A stretch of DNA of 36,332 nucleotides from Actinomycetota bacterium (GTDB taxonomy: Bacteria > Actinomycetota > Acidimicrobiia > Acidimicrobiales > CADCSY01), in NCBI GenBank assembly GCA_016781135.1, contig JADDQY010000068.1:1-36332 (forward strand), read 5' to 3'. Positions within the stretch are counted from its first letter, which is position 1. Each line of letters starts with the position of its first letter. This document shows, one piece after another, positions 1 to 10,283 of the stretch. A program made the position numbers and the translations under genes. The notes beneath the pieces are model-generated. The model had not been told where the DNA came from and searched no databases. It worked only from the letters and a program-made list of their open reading frames with translations.

Positions 1-613
1 CCGGGAAGACCAAGGGTCACCGACCTACTTCCACCACGTCACGGGACGCGACCGAGGGGACCGTGCACCGGGCCTACGGAGGGTTGGCCAACCCCACCTA
101 CCTCATCGGCACCGAAGGCGGCTTCTTCTTGGTCACGAGACGCTCCTTGAATCGACTCACGGGCGGTGCCCGGGCGCGCGGAAGGCGACGAGCGCGTCGA
201 TGAGAGAAAACAAGACTGGCGGTGGGGCAACCAGGGGCCCGGCGGTACGTCAGATCGGCCCACGATGACGTCACCAACGGCAGGGAAAAGCACTGGGAGG
301 CGGCGGCGGCGGGTGCCACCAGCGTGTGGCGCGCGTCTACGCGCTAGCCCAGCTGCGGAGGTCGACCAACAGCACCACGACGGCGACGAGGAGCATCTTC
401 TTCACGACGTTGACACCGGGCTAGGAGTTTGCAGCTGGTCGTCACCAGGGCCGGTCGGGGGCGGCGGAAGCGGTAGGGCCCAGACTGTTTTGGGTGACGA
501 CCGAGACCATGGAGCCATGGCGGCGCTGGTGGCGGTGAGTGTGGCGAAGGCCCACTGATGGGTGACGTCGGCCAGACCGATGCACGCCCAGACCTTCCCG
601 AGCAAGGTGACCC

Positions 614-1657
614 TCAGCTGCCGTCAGCTCGAGCCTCGAGGAGGGCGAACAGCGACAGCGGGACGACTCGTTCCAAGTGGTAGCCAGCGTGTTCCAGCAG
701 CGATTGGTACTCCCGCTCGGTACGCTCCCTTCCCCCGAACATGGCCAGCATGAGCACGTCGGCGACATGGGCAACAGGATCAGAGTCAGGGCCGAGCAGA
801 CGCTCTACCACGAGCACGACGCTGCCTGCCCCGCCGGCGACACGACACCTCTCCAAGATGCGGGCCGCGTGCTGATCGTCCCAGTCGTGGAGGATGTGCT
901 TCAGCAGGTACACGTCGCCACCCGGCGGCACTTCCGAGAAGAAGTCCCCTCCCACCACCTCCACGCGATCGGCAAGGCCTCGCCGCCGCAGGTGCTGATC
1001 CGCCTCGCACACGAGCTCGGGGAGGTCGAAGAGCACACCAGTCGCTCGGGGATTGGCCTCGAGCAACCGGGCAAGCAGGATCCCCTGGCTCCCGCCCACG
1101 TCGACGATGCGCTGGAAGCGGGACACGTCGTGGTGGGCGACCAGTTCGTCGGCCACGACGGCCGAGATCTCGCCCATCGCCGCGGCGAACGCCGCTCGCT
1201 CCTCCGGGTTCTGCCGGTAGTAGTCCCACAGGGTCATCCCGAGGACGTCCGACGGTGCCGGTCGCCCCGTCGCTATGACATCGGGGAGCCGTTCGAGCGA
1301 CCGCCAGTGCCCGGGGGCAGCCATCGCGATGGCAAGGTGACGCAACGACCGCTCGTCCGACTGAAGCCACTCGCCGGCAGGAGAGAGCCCGAACTCGTCG
1401 ACTCCTACCTGGCAGAAGAGCCCGAGGCCGACCGAGGCCCGCAGGAGACGGGCGAGGGCGTCGGGGTCCGCGCCGGTCGACCGGGCCAGCTCGTCATTCG
1501 AGCGCGGCCCCCTCGCCAGTTCGTCGGCGATACCGAGACGGGCGACGGTGGCCACGATCTGAGAGATCACATGGCCGAAGATCATCCGCCTGAGCTCGAT
1601 CGCCGGCGAGGATTCCTGAGGTGGAGCAGCGCGGAGGGGTTCCGGGGGGTCGCTCAC
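614..1657 (-). CDS. SAM-dependent O-methyltransferase (plant-type/acetylserotonin O-methyltransferase-like, with N-terminal dimerisation winged helix)
   Basis: 347-aa ORF; LGIADELARGPRSNDELARSTGADPDALARLLRA (winged-helix dimerisation-like), VDVGGSQGILLARLLEANP (SAM motif I), LKHILHDWDDQHAARIL (typical of the O-MT family). Confidence 0.9.
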   Translation of the reverse strand: MSDPPEPLRAAPPQESSPAIELRRMIFGHVISQIVATVARLGIADELARGPRSNDELARSTGADPDALARLLRASVGLGLFCQVGVDEFGLSPAGEWLQSDERSLRHLAIAMAAPGHWRSLERLPDVIATGRPAPSDVLGMTLWDYYRQNPEERAAFAAAMGEISAVVADELVAHHDVSRFQRIVDVGGSQGILLARLLEANPRATGVLFDLPELVCEADQHLRRRGLADRVEVVGGDFFSEVPPGGDVYLLKHILHDWDDQHAARILERCRVAGGAGSVVLVVERLLGPDSDPVAHVADVLMLAMFGGRERTEREYQSLLEHAGYHLERVVPLSLFALLEARADGS

Positions 1658-1743
1658 TTGTCATCTCCCTTCATGCGCGCGCCTCTCGCGATCCAGCATG
1701 GCTTGTTCGTCACGCCGGAGGTGGCATCTGGCCCACCAGCCCG

Positions 1744-2532
1744 TTACCGGCCGGCGAGGCCCTGTGGGAGCGAGGGAAGCGCCCGGGCGGCGGCGATGTT
1801 CCGCCGCATGCGGGCCTTCCGCCGAGGGTTGGGCGCCCGAGGGCCGGGCGCAGCCGGGCGGCTGTCGCCCAGGAAGATGGGGTTGCCGATCGTGGTGCGC
1901 GAGATGTCGTCGAACGTCTCCACTCGATACCACGTGCCCAGGAGCCCCTCGTCGGCAACGCGGGTGGCGGCGAAGGTGTGCCGGAAGTCGTCGTCGGAGA
2001 TCTTCAGGCTCCCTACCTGGTTGCCGTTGCGGATGATCCGCAGAGACTGACCGGCACCGCCGCACACGGACACGGTGACGAGCACCGTGGCGTCCCTGGC
2101 GACGACTAGCTGAGAGCCGAACGTACCGGTCTCACCTCCGGGAGCGACATGTCGAGCTCGGGGCTGGCGAGGACTCCCGGCCTTCACCTCGAACGGCAGC
2201 TGAAGATACGAGCGGGCATCGCCGGGAAAGACGGTGCCGTGCATGACGATGGCAGGACCGTCGGGCTCACACGCAGGGGGCGCGCCGCAGTACCGGGCAC
2301 GCCGCAAGCGTCGGAGGATTGGCGAGGTGGGGAGTCCGACCGCAGCGAGAAGTGAGAGGGGTAGTCGCAGCAGTCCGGGGACTGGGCGTTCGACGCACGC
2401 GCCTGGCTGAGCCGGCGCCCGCTGGTGAATGACGGGTGTCACGGTCTTCACGACTCCCGCCCGTTCCCTCCTGGAGAGCGGATGCGGCAGCAGTTGGGCG
2501 ACGTGCACACGTTCGCTGCCCCCATCGCCCAC
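1744..2532 (-). pseudogene. Possible remnant of a secreted PHP/CehA-type metallohydrolase: N-terminal edge and C-terminal domain without a catalytic core
   Basis: C-terminal part (LVTVSVCGGAGQSLRIIRNGNQVGSL...WYRVETFDDISRTTIGNPIFLG) resembles the C-terminal domain of PHP-type phosphoesterases ending in ...NPI(Y/F); no metal-binding catalytic motifs upstream in any frame that I could see. Confidence 0.35.
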
Positions 2533-2545
2533 GTGGAAGGCCTCC

Positions 2546-4272
2546 TCAACTCCGGTTGCAGCAGCCAGACATCCCGGCGAACGGTACGTGCCGAACTCGG
2601 GCGACTGCCAGGTCGGGCCGCCTGACCTCGTTGGCGGGGCCCTTACGCACCGGCTTGCACCTCAGCGGCGATGGACGTCGAGGAGCTCGGACGTCTCGCC
2701 GAGTCGAGTTCCCCGGGCCACTCAACCAGTGCCCTCTGTTCCATCGGGCCGCTCGTCGATCAACCGCCCCTGGCTCCCCGTTGGTAGTCGGATCCGGGCC
2801 CGGGCGCTCGGTGGGCTGGATGACCGTCCGGTCTATCCGGAAGCTCCCGCCGAGCCCGCCGAGGGAGACGTAGTCGACGGCGACCAGGCGCCCTCCCGAG
2901 AAGTGCAGCACCTCGGCTTCGTAGTCGAGCTGGGTGGCCACCGTGAACGACCCCAACCCTGTGGCGCCGGTCGAGCCCACGGTGAGGAAGCGGGTGCCGT
3001 CCCGCTCGTCGTTGCTCCGCTCGTGGCCGTGCCCGGCGACGACCAGCGGGACACTGCCGGCCGCCGCCTCGGCCAGGACGGGGTCGTGCAGAGCCAGCAC
3101 GTCGGGGCGCTGGGCCGCCACCACCCGGCCCACGACCGACGCCTGGCGCCGCTTCTCGGCTGTCGCCTCGGCCGTCCCGACCCGGTTGTCGGCGGTGAAG
3201 GTGGGGTCCGCCACCCCCAGCACCCGGACCCCACCGATGTCGACCACCGACCCGGCGAGGGCGGTCACGTTGGGCACGGCCGCCAGCGCCTCGCGCACCT
3301 CGTCGGAGTCGTGGTTTCCCGGCGTCAGGTAGTACGGGACGGGGATGCCGGCGATGAGGTTGCCGAGCGAGCTTCCAGGGGGAAGCCGAACGAGGTCAGG
3401 TCACCGGTGTCGAGCACGGCGTCGACCTGGAACTGGGAGGCGATCTGGCGCACCACCTCGACGGCGAGCGGGTTCAGGTGGATGTCGCTCACGTGGAGGA
3501 TCGAGACGTCGTCCTCGCCACCCTCGGGGCTCAGCACCGTCGCCCGGTAGAGGTTGGCAACCTGTTGGCTCAGGATGCCGACCCGGCCCCGGATGTCGTC
3601 GAACCCCTCGACGTGCTTCTGGACGCTGCGCAGGATCTCTGGCGCCCGCTGCAGCGAGCCCTCGAACCGGGGGTTGCGGAACGCCTCTTCGTCATAGGTC
3701 GACCAGGTCTGGGCGAGCAGGGCGCTCACGGCCACCACGCCGCCGGCGGCTCCGGCCACCAGCCAGCTCCAGCGTCGTCCGGGTAGCACCGCGCCGACGA
3801 GGATGCCGACGACCAGGGACGTGAGCACGGCTTGCCGGGCGAATCGCCTCACGAGGGGCTCGATGTCGCTGCTCAGGCTCCGACGCAGCCAGGTCTCGGC
3901 GTCGGGGCGCCCGAGGAGCTCCTGTACCCGCTCCATGTCCAGCTCCTCGACCCGTAGGTCGACGGCGAGCGGGGTGTCGTGAGTCACCGCCGAGATGGCG
4001 CCGAGGGGTGGGAGCCCGAGCTGGGTGCGGCCGTCCCGGCTCCATTTCGCCCGCAGCTCCACCTGGCCGGGTCCGAGCTGGGCGTGCGTGGACCGGCCGA
4101 GCCCGACGGTGGCGAGCCCAGCCACGCCGGCGAGCACGGCGACGAGCACCAGCGGGCCGAGCCGGCGGGCGGTGACCCAAGCCGACCAGCGCGGGTGCCT
4201 GGGCCGCCTCCTCTCCGGATGGTCAGCGGCCGTGCCCGCGCCGCTTCCCTCGCCTCCCCTGCGGAGGATCAT
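2546..4272 (-). pseudogene. Membrane-anchored metallophosphoesterase, split by a single-base frameshift at about 3365-3372
   Basis: ORF 3325..4272 (TM segments, then ILHVSDIHLNPLAVEVV...VLDTGDLTSFG) continues in another frame as PYYLTPGNHDSDEVREALAAVPNVTALAG...PLVVAGHGH (ORF 2546..3298). DxH, GD, GNHD and GHxH motifs are all present when the frames are joined. Confidence 0.85.
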
Positions 4273-5233
4273 GCGGCCCCAGACGGCGTCAGAGGAGTCT
4301 GGGCGGCATCACCGTCACTGCATGGTGCTCGACGAGCAGTTGGAGGCCGAGCTCGAGCGGCGTGCGGAGATCGACCGTCTGCAGGCCCACCTCGAGGACG
4401 TGGGTGGGCCTCGCCGCCTCCAGGAGAGGAAGCGACGGCACAGGACATCGCCTGAGCCCTGCGGGTTGGCTCAGCTCGACCACGCCCTCGTCCTGTTTCG
4501 GTCGGAGATCAGGAGACGCCGACGACTCACACTGCGCTGCTCGTGCCCCGGATGCTGGTCCACTGACCGAGGAATCGGCATCCTTGCCGGCGTCGGAGGG
4601 GTCGCTCACGAAGTCCATCGCGGTGGTGCCGCCGAAACGAGCAGGGTCATGGCGCCACCTCCGAGCGGGCTCACCTGCATACCGTTCTCGTGATTGGCGG
4701 ACGGGGCGGACGGGGCGGACCGGCCGAGAAGGAGCCCATGCGTCGTGTCCCCTCGGCAGCGTTCCCGCTTCCGGAGCGCCTTTGGCGAGAGGCAGGGGCG
4801 TTCCCGCCTGGCCGAAGGCGACGTAACGGAAACCCTCGGGAAGTGGCCGGTGGCCCGCCCGGCGGGCGTAGCGGCGGCGGCACGAGCGAGGAGCCCGGCG
4901 AGAGACCCGCCGTCGACGGTCGCCACCCGGTAGCTGCCGCGCCACGGATGAGGAACGTGCGTCGAACCATCGAGGACAGGGATCGGACGTACGAGTCCTC
5001 ATTACCTTCGGCTTGCCGCCAGTCGGCCTTGGAATGGCAGCTGCTGAATTCCCGACACTGCCCGTGTGGGCCACGCCGCTGCGACGTTCACCAAGCGACT
5101 TCCCGGCGTCGCCCGTTGTTCATCTCCACTGACCGAGCATGCTCGCCGTCGCCTCGAGACGGCCGGACGCCAGCTCGTCGTGGCGTCAACAGCCACGGTG
5201 AGCCACGTCTTGGTGATCAGGCGGCAGGGGGTG

Positions 5234-5258
5234 GACGGGGGCGCTACTCGCCCCCGTC
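5234..5258. terminator. Hairpin spanning the stop codon of the small acidic ORF
   Basis: GACGGGGGCG-CTACT-CGCCCCCGTC: perfect 10-bp stem, 5-nt loop; no clear T-tract. Confidence 0.5.
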
Positions 5259-5378
5259 CTGCATCTCCGTGGGCTCGTCCCTGTGGTCCTCATCCTCGAG
5301 CTCCTCCAACGGTTTGCCCTTGTCCGCCGGCAGCTCGGTATCAACCTGGGGTTGCTGCGCGTCTTCCTGCTCGGCCAC
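5244..5378 (-). CDS. Small acidic protein (about 44 aa)
   Basis: Reverse-strand reading GTG..TAG: VAEQEDAQQPQVDTELPADKGKPLEELEDEDHRDEPTEMQDGGE*. Strongly acidic; below the cutoff of the supplied ORF track; stop codon lies in a strong hairpin. Confidence 0.45.
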   Translation of the reverse strand: MAEQEDAQQPQVDTELPADKGKPLEELEDEDHRDEPTEMQDGGE

Positions 5379-5536
5379 CTCGGTCCTCGGTTCTCGGGTT
5401 GCGAATGGACTTCCCCATTCGCCTGCCGCGACACTGAAGCACCTGCGGTCAAGGACGAGCGATCTCGAGAACGACCAACGGCGCTTCGTCCCGCCCGCAA
5501 CCGCATGGGCTGGAGGGCCGGGGGTAGAGCATCGCC

Positions 5537-5743
5537 ATGACCGTCAACCCCATCCAGGTCCAGAAGTTCCTCAGCGGCGTCGACTACCCGATGTCCAAGG
5601 ACGACATCGTCAACACCGCTCGGGACCAAGGCGCCGACGACAACGTGCTCTCCACGTTGGAGCAGCTACCGGCTGAGCGGTTCAACTCGCCGAACGACAT
5701 CAGCGAGGCGATCGGCAAGCTCAACAGGGAAGGGGACGGCTAG
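5537..5743 (+). CDS. DUF2795 domain-containing protein
   Basis: 68 aa: NPIQVQKFLSGVDYPMSKDDIVNTARDQGADDNVLSTLEQLPAERFNSPNDISEAIG, characteristic of DUF2795. Confidence 0.85.
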   Translation: MTVNPIQVQKFLSGVDYPMSKDDIVNTARDQGADDNVLSTLEQLPAERFNSPNDISEAIGKLNREGDG

Positions 5744-5954
5744 GGACCCCGGCGGGGCGCCCTCGACCTCCGTTCAGGAGGGGGGACCAGGTTGCGCTCG
5801 GTAACGAGCGCAACCGACAGGGTGCCATCCCCTGGTCGCCCGACAGAACGGTCGTGTTTCGACGTCCTGGCCGATCAACTGCCCTCGAACCCACCCGGGG
5901 TGCTCGGAACAGCTTCGGTGGCTGTCCCTGCGAGTCGAGACCTACGCTCTGCCG

Positions 5955-7457
5955 GTGGTCGACCGCCCGATGCTGCATCTGGTGTTCCCGCGCTGGGGGG
6001 GCACCGGGTTGCACCTCACCTTCGGCCACCGGATGCCACCCATGGCGCTGCTGGTGCTTGCCGCCCATGCCCGCCGCCAGGGCTGGGATGTGCGCGTCGT
6101 CGACGAGAACTACGAGCCTCTCCCGACCCAACGTCCGGACCTCGTCGCCCTCACCGTGTGGACCTCGACCGCCCCCCGTTCCTACCACCTGGCCGACCGG
6201 TACCGGGGGATGGGTGTGCCCGTCATCCTCGGCGGCGTCCACCCTTCCCTGATGCCCGGGGAAGCGATGCGCCACGCCGACTCGGTGCTGGTCGGCGAGG
6301 CCGACGCCATCTTCGGCTCGGTGCTCGGCGACGCTGCCGCCAACCGCCTGCAACCGCTCTACCAGGGCCACTGGGGTGGCATGGATGCCGTGCCGACCGT
6401 CGACGAGTGGATCGACCTGCTGCGGCGTTGGCCGATCACCCGCTACGCGCCCATGAACACCGTCCAGACCACCAGGGGCTGCCGCTTCAACTGCGACTTC
6501 TGCTCGGTCATCCGCATCAACGGCCGGGGATCACGCCACCGTGACCCCGACGTGGTGGTGGACGAGCTTCGTATCCTCAAGCGCCGAGGGCAACGGCTGG
6601 GCGAGTTCACCTACGTGTTCTTCCTCGATGACGACCTCGCCGCTGACCTCGACTACGCCACTGACCTGCTCGCCACCATCGAGCGCTCGAAGGTGAAGGT
6701 GACCTGGGGCGCCCAGGCCTCGATCGGTCTGGCCCGGAACACCGAGCTGTTGGACCTGGCTGCCCGGACCGGTTGCCGGGCGCTGTTCACCGGCTTCGAG
6801 AGCGTGTCGCGCGAGAGCCTGGTGGAGTGCAACAAGAAGAACCGTCCTGGCCAGTACGGCGAGCTCGTCGATCGCATCCACCGCCGTGGCATCTCCGTCG
6901 AGGGTGGGTTCATCTTCGGCTTCGACCACGACGGTCCCGAGGTGTTCCACGAGACCGCCGACTTCGTGGACCACATCGGCGTCGACGTTGCCCACTTCTC
7001 GATCCTGACCCCGTATCCGGGGACGCACACCTTCGCGAGAATGATGACTGAGGGGCGCATCACATCGTTCGACTGGAAGCGCTACAACCTCTACAACGCG
7101 GTCTTCACCCCCGCTCGGATGAGCGGCGCTGCGCTGGAGGCCGGGATGCGACGGGCCTACCGGCGCTTCTACCGAGCCCGACCGCGAGCAGCGCGTTTCC
7201 TGCGAGAGACCCGCCGGCGCGACCTCCGCTTCAACCTCGCCCTGGCCGCCGCCGGCCAGAACTACGCCCGCCATTACCGGGCGCCGAGGTCCTCGTCGGA
7301 ACCGGGCTACGAGGCCGACGCCGACGACCTCGCTCGACTGGCCGTGGTCAGCGCCGCACCCGCGCAGGAGACCCTCGGGTTGGCCTTCGCCGGAGCGGAC
7401 GCCCCGGCGACCACGACGGTGCAGATGCGGTCGCGCACCGTCCTGCGTCGCTCCTGA
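5955..7457 (+). CDS. B12-binding-domain-containing radical SAM protein
   Basis: N-terminal cobalamin-binding-like fold (VRVVDENYEPLPTQRPDLVALTVWTSTAPRSYHLAD..VILGGVHPSLMPGEA), radical SAM motif RGCRFNCDFCSV (CxxxCxxC), downstream GFESVSRESL and GFIFGFDHDGPEVF. Confidence 0.92.
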   Translation: MVDRPMLHLVFPRWGGTGLHLTFGHRMPPMALLVLAAHARRQGWDVRVVDENYEPLPTQRPDLVALTVWTSTAPRSYHLADRYRGMGVPVILGGVHPSLMPGEAMRHADSVLVGEADAIFGSVLGDAAANRLQPLYQGHWGGMDAVPTVDEWIDLLRRWPITRYAPMNTVQTTRGCRFNCDFCSVIRINGRGSRHRDPDVVVDELRILKRRGQRLGEFTYVFFLDDDLAADLDYATDLLATIERSKVKVTWGAQASIGLARNTELLDLAARTGCRALFTGFESVSRESLVECNKKNRPGQYGELVDRIHRRGISVEGGFIFGFDHDGPEVFHETADFVDHIGVDVAHFSILTPYPGTHTFARMMTEGRITSFDWKRYNLYNAVFTPARMSGAALEAGMRRAYRRFYRARPRAARFLRETRRRDLRFNLALAAAGQNYARHYRAPRSSSEPGYEADADDLARLAVVSAAPAQETLGLAFAGADAPATTTVQMRSRTVLRRS

Positions 7458-7535
7458 CCGGACGTGGTCCCGTCGCCGACCCGTCCCCCCGCCACGCCGC
7501 CGCGCTCAACGCGGACGGCGAAGGCAGGCGGGTGA

Positions 7536-7910
7536 TCAGGTGCCCTGGCGGTAGCGGTTGAGCATGCCTCGAACGGTGCGCAGCAGGCTTGCCAGCGACG
7601 GCATCGACTGCTCGAGGGCGTGTTCGCCGCTCTCGGTGATGGCGTAGACCCGGCGGGCCGGACCACGCTGGGGGGTGCTCCAGTAGGAGCTGACGAGCCC
7701 TTCCTCGGCCATCGTGCGCAACGACCGGTAGAGGCCACCGGTCGTGGGTGGCACCTCGACGCCAAGCTCGGCCAGCCGGCCCATCAGCTCGTAGCCGTGG
7801 CTCTCCTGCTCTCTGAGCAGGAGCAGGATCGCCGGCCGCAGCAAGCTGCGGGAACGGACGTCCTCTGACTCGATGGAGCCCGGAGCCGCCGGGCTCACCG
7901 GAGCGGACAC
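7536..7910 (-). CDS. PadR family transcriptional regulator
   Basis: 124 aa: LLRPAILLLLREQESHGYELMGRLAELGVEVPPTTGGLYRSLRTMAEEGLVSSYWS...RRVYAITESGEHAL. Confidence 0.9.
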   Translation of the reverse strand: MSAPVSPAAPGSIESEDVRSRSLLRPAILLLLREQESHGYELMGRLAELGVEVPPTTGGLYRSLRTMAEEGLVSSYWSTPQRGPARRVYAITESGEHALEQSMPSLASLLRTVRGMLNRYRQGT

Positions 7911-7947
7911 GGGAAGCTCCGTGTTGTCGTGGTTCCTCCGGCCGCGT

Positions 7948-8139
7948 TCACGACTGGCCCAGCTCGGCCAGGCGCCGGTCGACCGACTGGCGCAGCTCCT
8001 TGAGCTCGGCGATCTCCTGGTCGGTGCTCTTGGCGGTGGTGGAACAGCACTCGCACCCGCAGCCGCACGGCTCGGCGGCCCTGGTGACCTCGGTCATGGT
8101 GCCGCATCCGCACCCACAGGCGTTCTCAGAAGCAGTCAT
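7948..8139 (-). CDS. Small Cys-rich metallothionein-like protein
   Basis: 63 aa with 8 Cys in two clusters (ACGCGCG and PCGCGCECC) followed by a short coiled-coil-like tail; ATG overlaps the end of the MerR CDS by 14 bp; GGGGAG Shine-Dalgarno upstream. Confidence 0.7.
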   Translation of the reverse strand: MTASENACGCGCGTMTEVTRAAEPCGCGCECCSTTAKSTDQEIAELKELRQSVDRRLAELGQS

Positions 8140-8572
8140 AACGCTCCCCTCTCGTGGTGTTGGTTCGTCTGCCCAACTGGATCAGGCTGGAGCCGCACTG
8201 CCAGCTCTCCTGGTCGGCGTCGGGCATGTGGTCGTCGATCATCCGCTGGATGTCGTCGCGGAGCCGGCCCAGCGCCGCCATCTCCTCGGTGAGCTCGGCC
8301 ACCCTGGCCTCGAGCATCCGCCTCGTGCTCCCGCACGGGCACATGCCCCGCTCACGAATCGACAGCAGCTCACCGATCTCCTCGAGACGCAGCCCGAAGC
8401 GTTGCGCCCGCTTGATGAAGCGAACCCGCTCCACGGCGTCGTCGCCGTAGAGGCGGTACCCGCTGGCGCTGCGAGCCGGCGGCGGCAGCAGACCGATGCG
8501 CTCGTAATAGCGGAGCGTGTCGGACGACGTGCCTACCTGGCTGGCAAGCTTCGACACGGTCAGCTGGCTCAC
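8126..8572 (-). CDS. MerR family metal-responsive-type transcriptional regulator
   Basis: LTVSKLASQVGTSSDTLRYYERIGLLPPPARSASGYRLYGDDAVERVRFIKRAQRFGLRLEEIGELL plus CPCG motif. GTG start at 8572 preferred (ATG at 8584 lies inside the proposed -10; the track start at 8611 is upstream of the promoter). Confidence 0.9.
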   Translation of the reverse strand: MSQLTVSKLASQVGTSSDTLRYYERIGLLPPPARSASGYRLYGDDAVERVRFIKRAQRFGLRLEEIGELLSIRERGMCPCGSTRRMLEARVAELTEEMAALGRLRDDIQRMIDDHMPDADQESWQCGSSLIQLGRRTNTTRGERYDCF

Positions 8573-8579
8573 AGGAACC

Positions 8580-8611
8580 AGCATAAGGGTTGGACCTAAC
8601 TTCAAGGTCAA
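8580..8611 (-). promoter_or_regulatory. MerR-type promoter/operator: -35 TTGACC, 20-bp spacer with dyad, -10 TATGCT
   Basis: Reverse strand TTGACC-TTGAAGTTAGGTCCAACCCT-TATGCT; dyad GACCT-N7-AGGTC at 8593-8609 overlapping the -35 and spacer. Confidence 0.65.
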
Positions 8612-8714
8612 GGGATTGAGGAGAATTTCTCATGCTGTCACGTGTTGTGCCAGAGCTTTTCCCTCACACTAGTGGCAAACTCACTCTAGCCAACCCGTCA
8701 TTACCCAGTGCGCC

Positions 8715-8996
8715 GTGGACCTGATCCACTTCCAAGGCCTCATGCGGGAGACCTACGGGTCCCGCGACCGGAACCGGGGCACTGCCGCCTCCGTGGCGTG
8801 GCTGGTGGAGGAGCTCGGTGAGCTCGCCCAGGCCGTGCGCAAGGGCACGCCGGCCGACCAGCTCCACGAGCTCGGCGACGTCCTGGCCTGGCTCGCCAGC
8901 ATCGCCGACCAGCTCGGCCTCTCCCTCGCAGAAGCCGCCCAGCGCTACGCCAACGGCTGCCCGCACTGTGGAGTGACCCCATGCGAGTGTCCCTGA
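8715..8996 (+). CDS. MazG-like nucleotide pyrophosphohydrolase with C-terminal Cys-rich tail
   Basis: SVAWLVEELGELAQAVRKG...HELGDVLAWLASIADQLGLSLAEAAQRYANGCPHCGVTPCECP; EExxE and ExxD MazG motifs. Confidence 0.88.
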   Translation: MDLIHFQGLMRETYGSRDRNRGTAASVAWLVEELGELAQAVRKGTPADQLHELGDVLAWLASIADQLGLSLAEAAQRYANGCPHCGVTPCECP

Positions 8997-9088
8997 TGCG
9001 GCGCTCCTCGGCGAGCGTCAGCGAGCCGCAGATCCGGCGGCAGCAGGGCGCGCCGAAGGCGCTGTCCTGCGGCCAGCAGGAAGTGGTC

Positions 9089-9126
9089 AGCGTTCCGGAT
9101 GATGGTCCGCCGCCGTCCGGAACGCT
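9089..9126. terminator. Putative bidirectional terminator between convergent mazG-like gene and asd
   Basis: AGCGTTCCGGA-N16-TCCGGAACGCT: perfect 11-bp inverted repeat in the convergent intergenic gap. Confidence 0.55.
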
Positions 9127-9128
9127 AT

Positions 9129-10283
<1,155 letters not shown>

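Noticed and set aside
1-600. Possible 3' end of a CDS at the window start and ORFs to 600
   Set aside because: No recognisable family in any frame; evidence too weak to call.
677-2050. 457-aa plus-strand ORF opposite the O-methyltransferase
   Set aside because: No motifs; the reverse strand encodes a recognisable methyltransferase.
4290-5230. Several 80-330 aa overlapping ORFs on both strands
   Set aside because: Mutually overlapping low-complexity Arg/Pro-rich translations without motifs; probably mostly non-coding or decayed.
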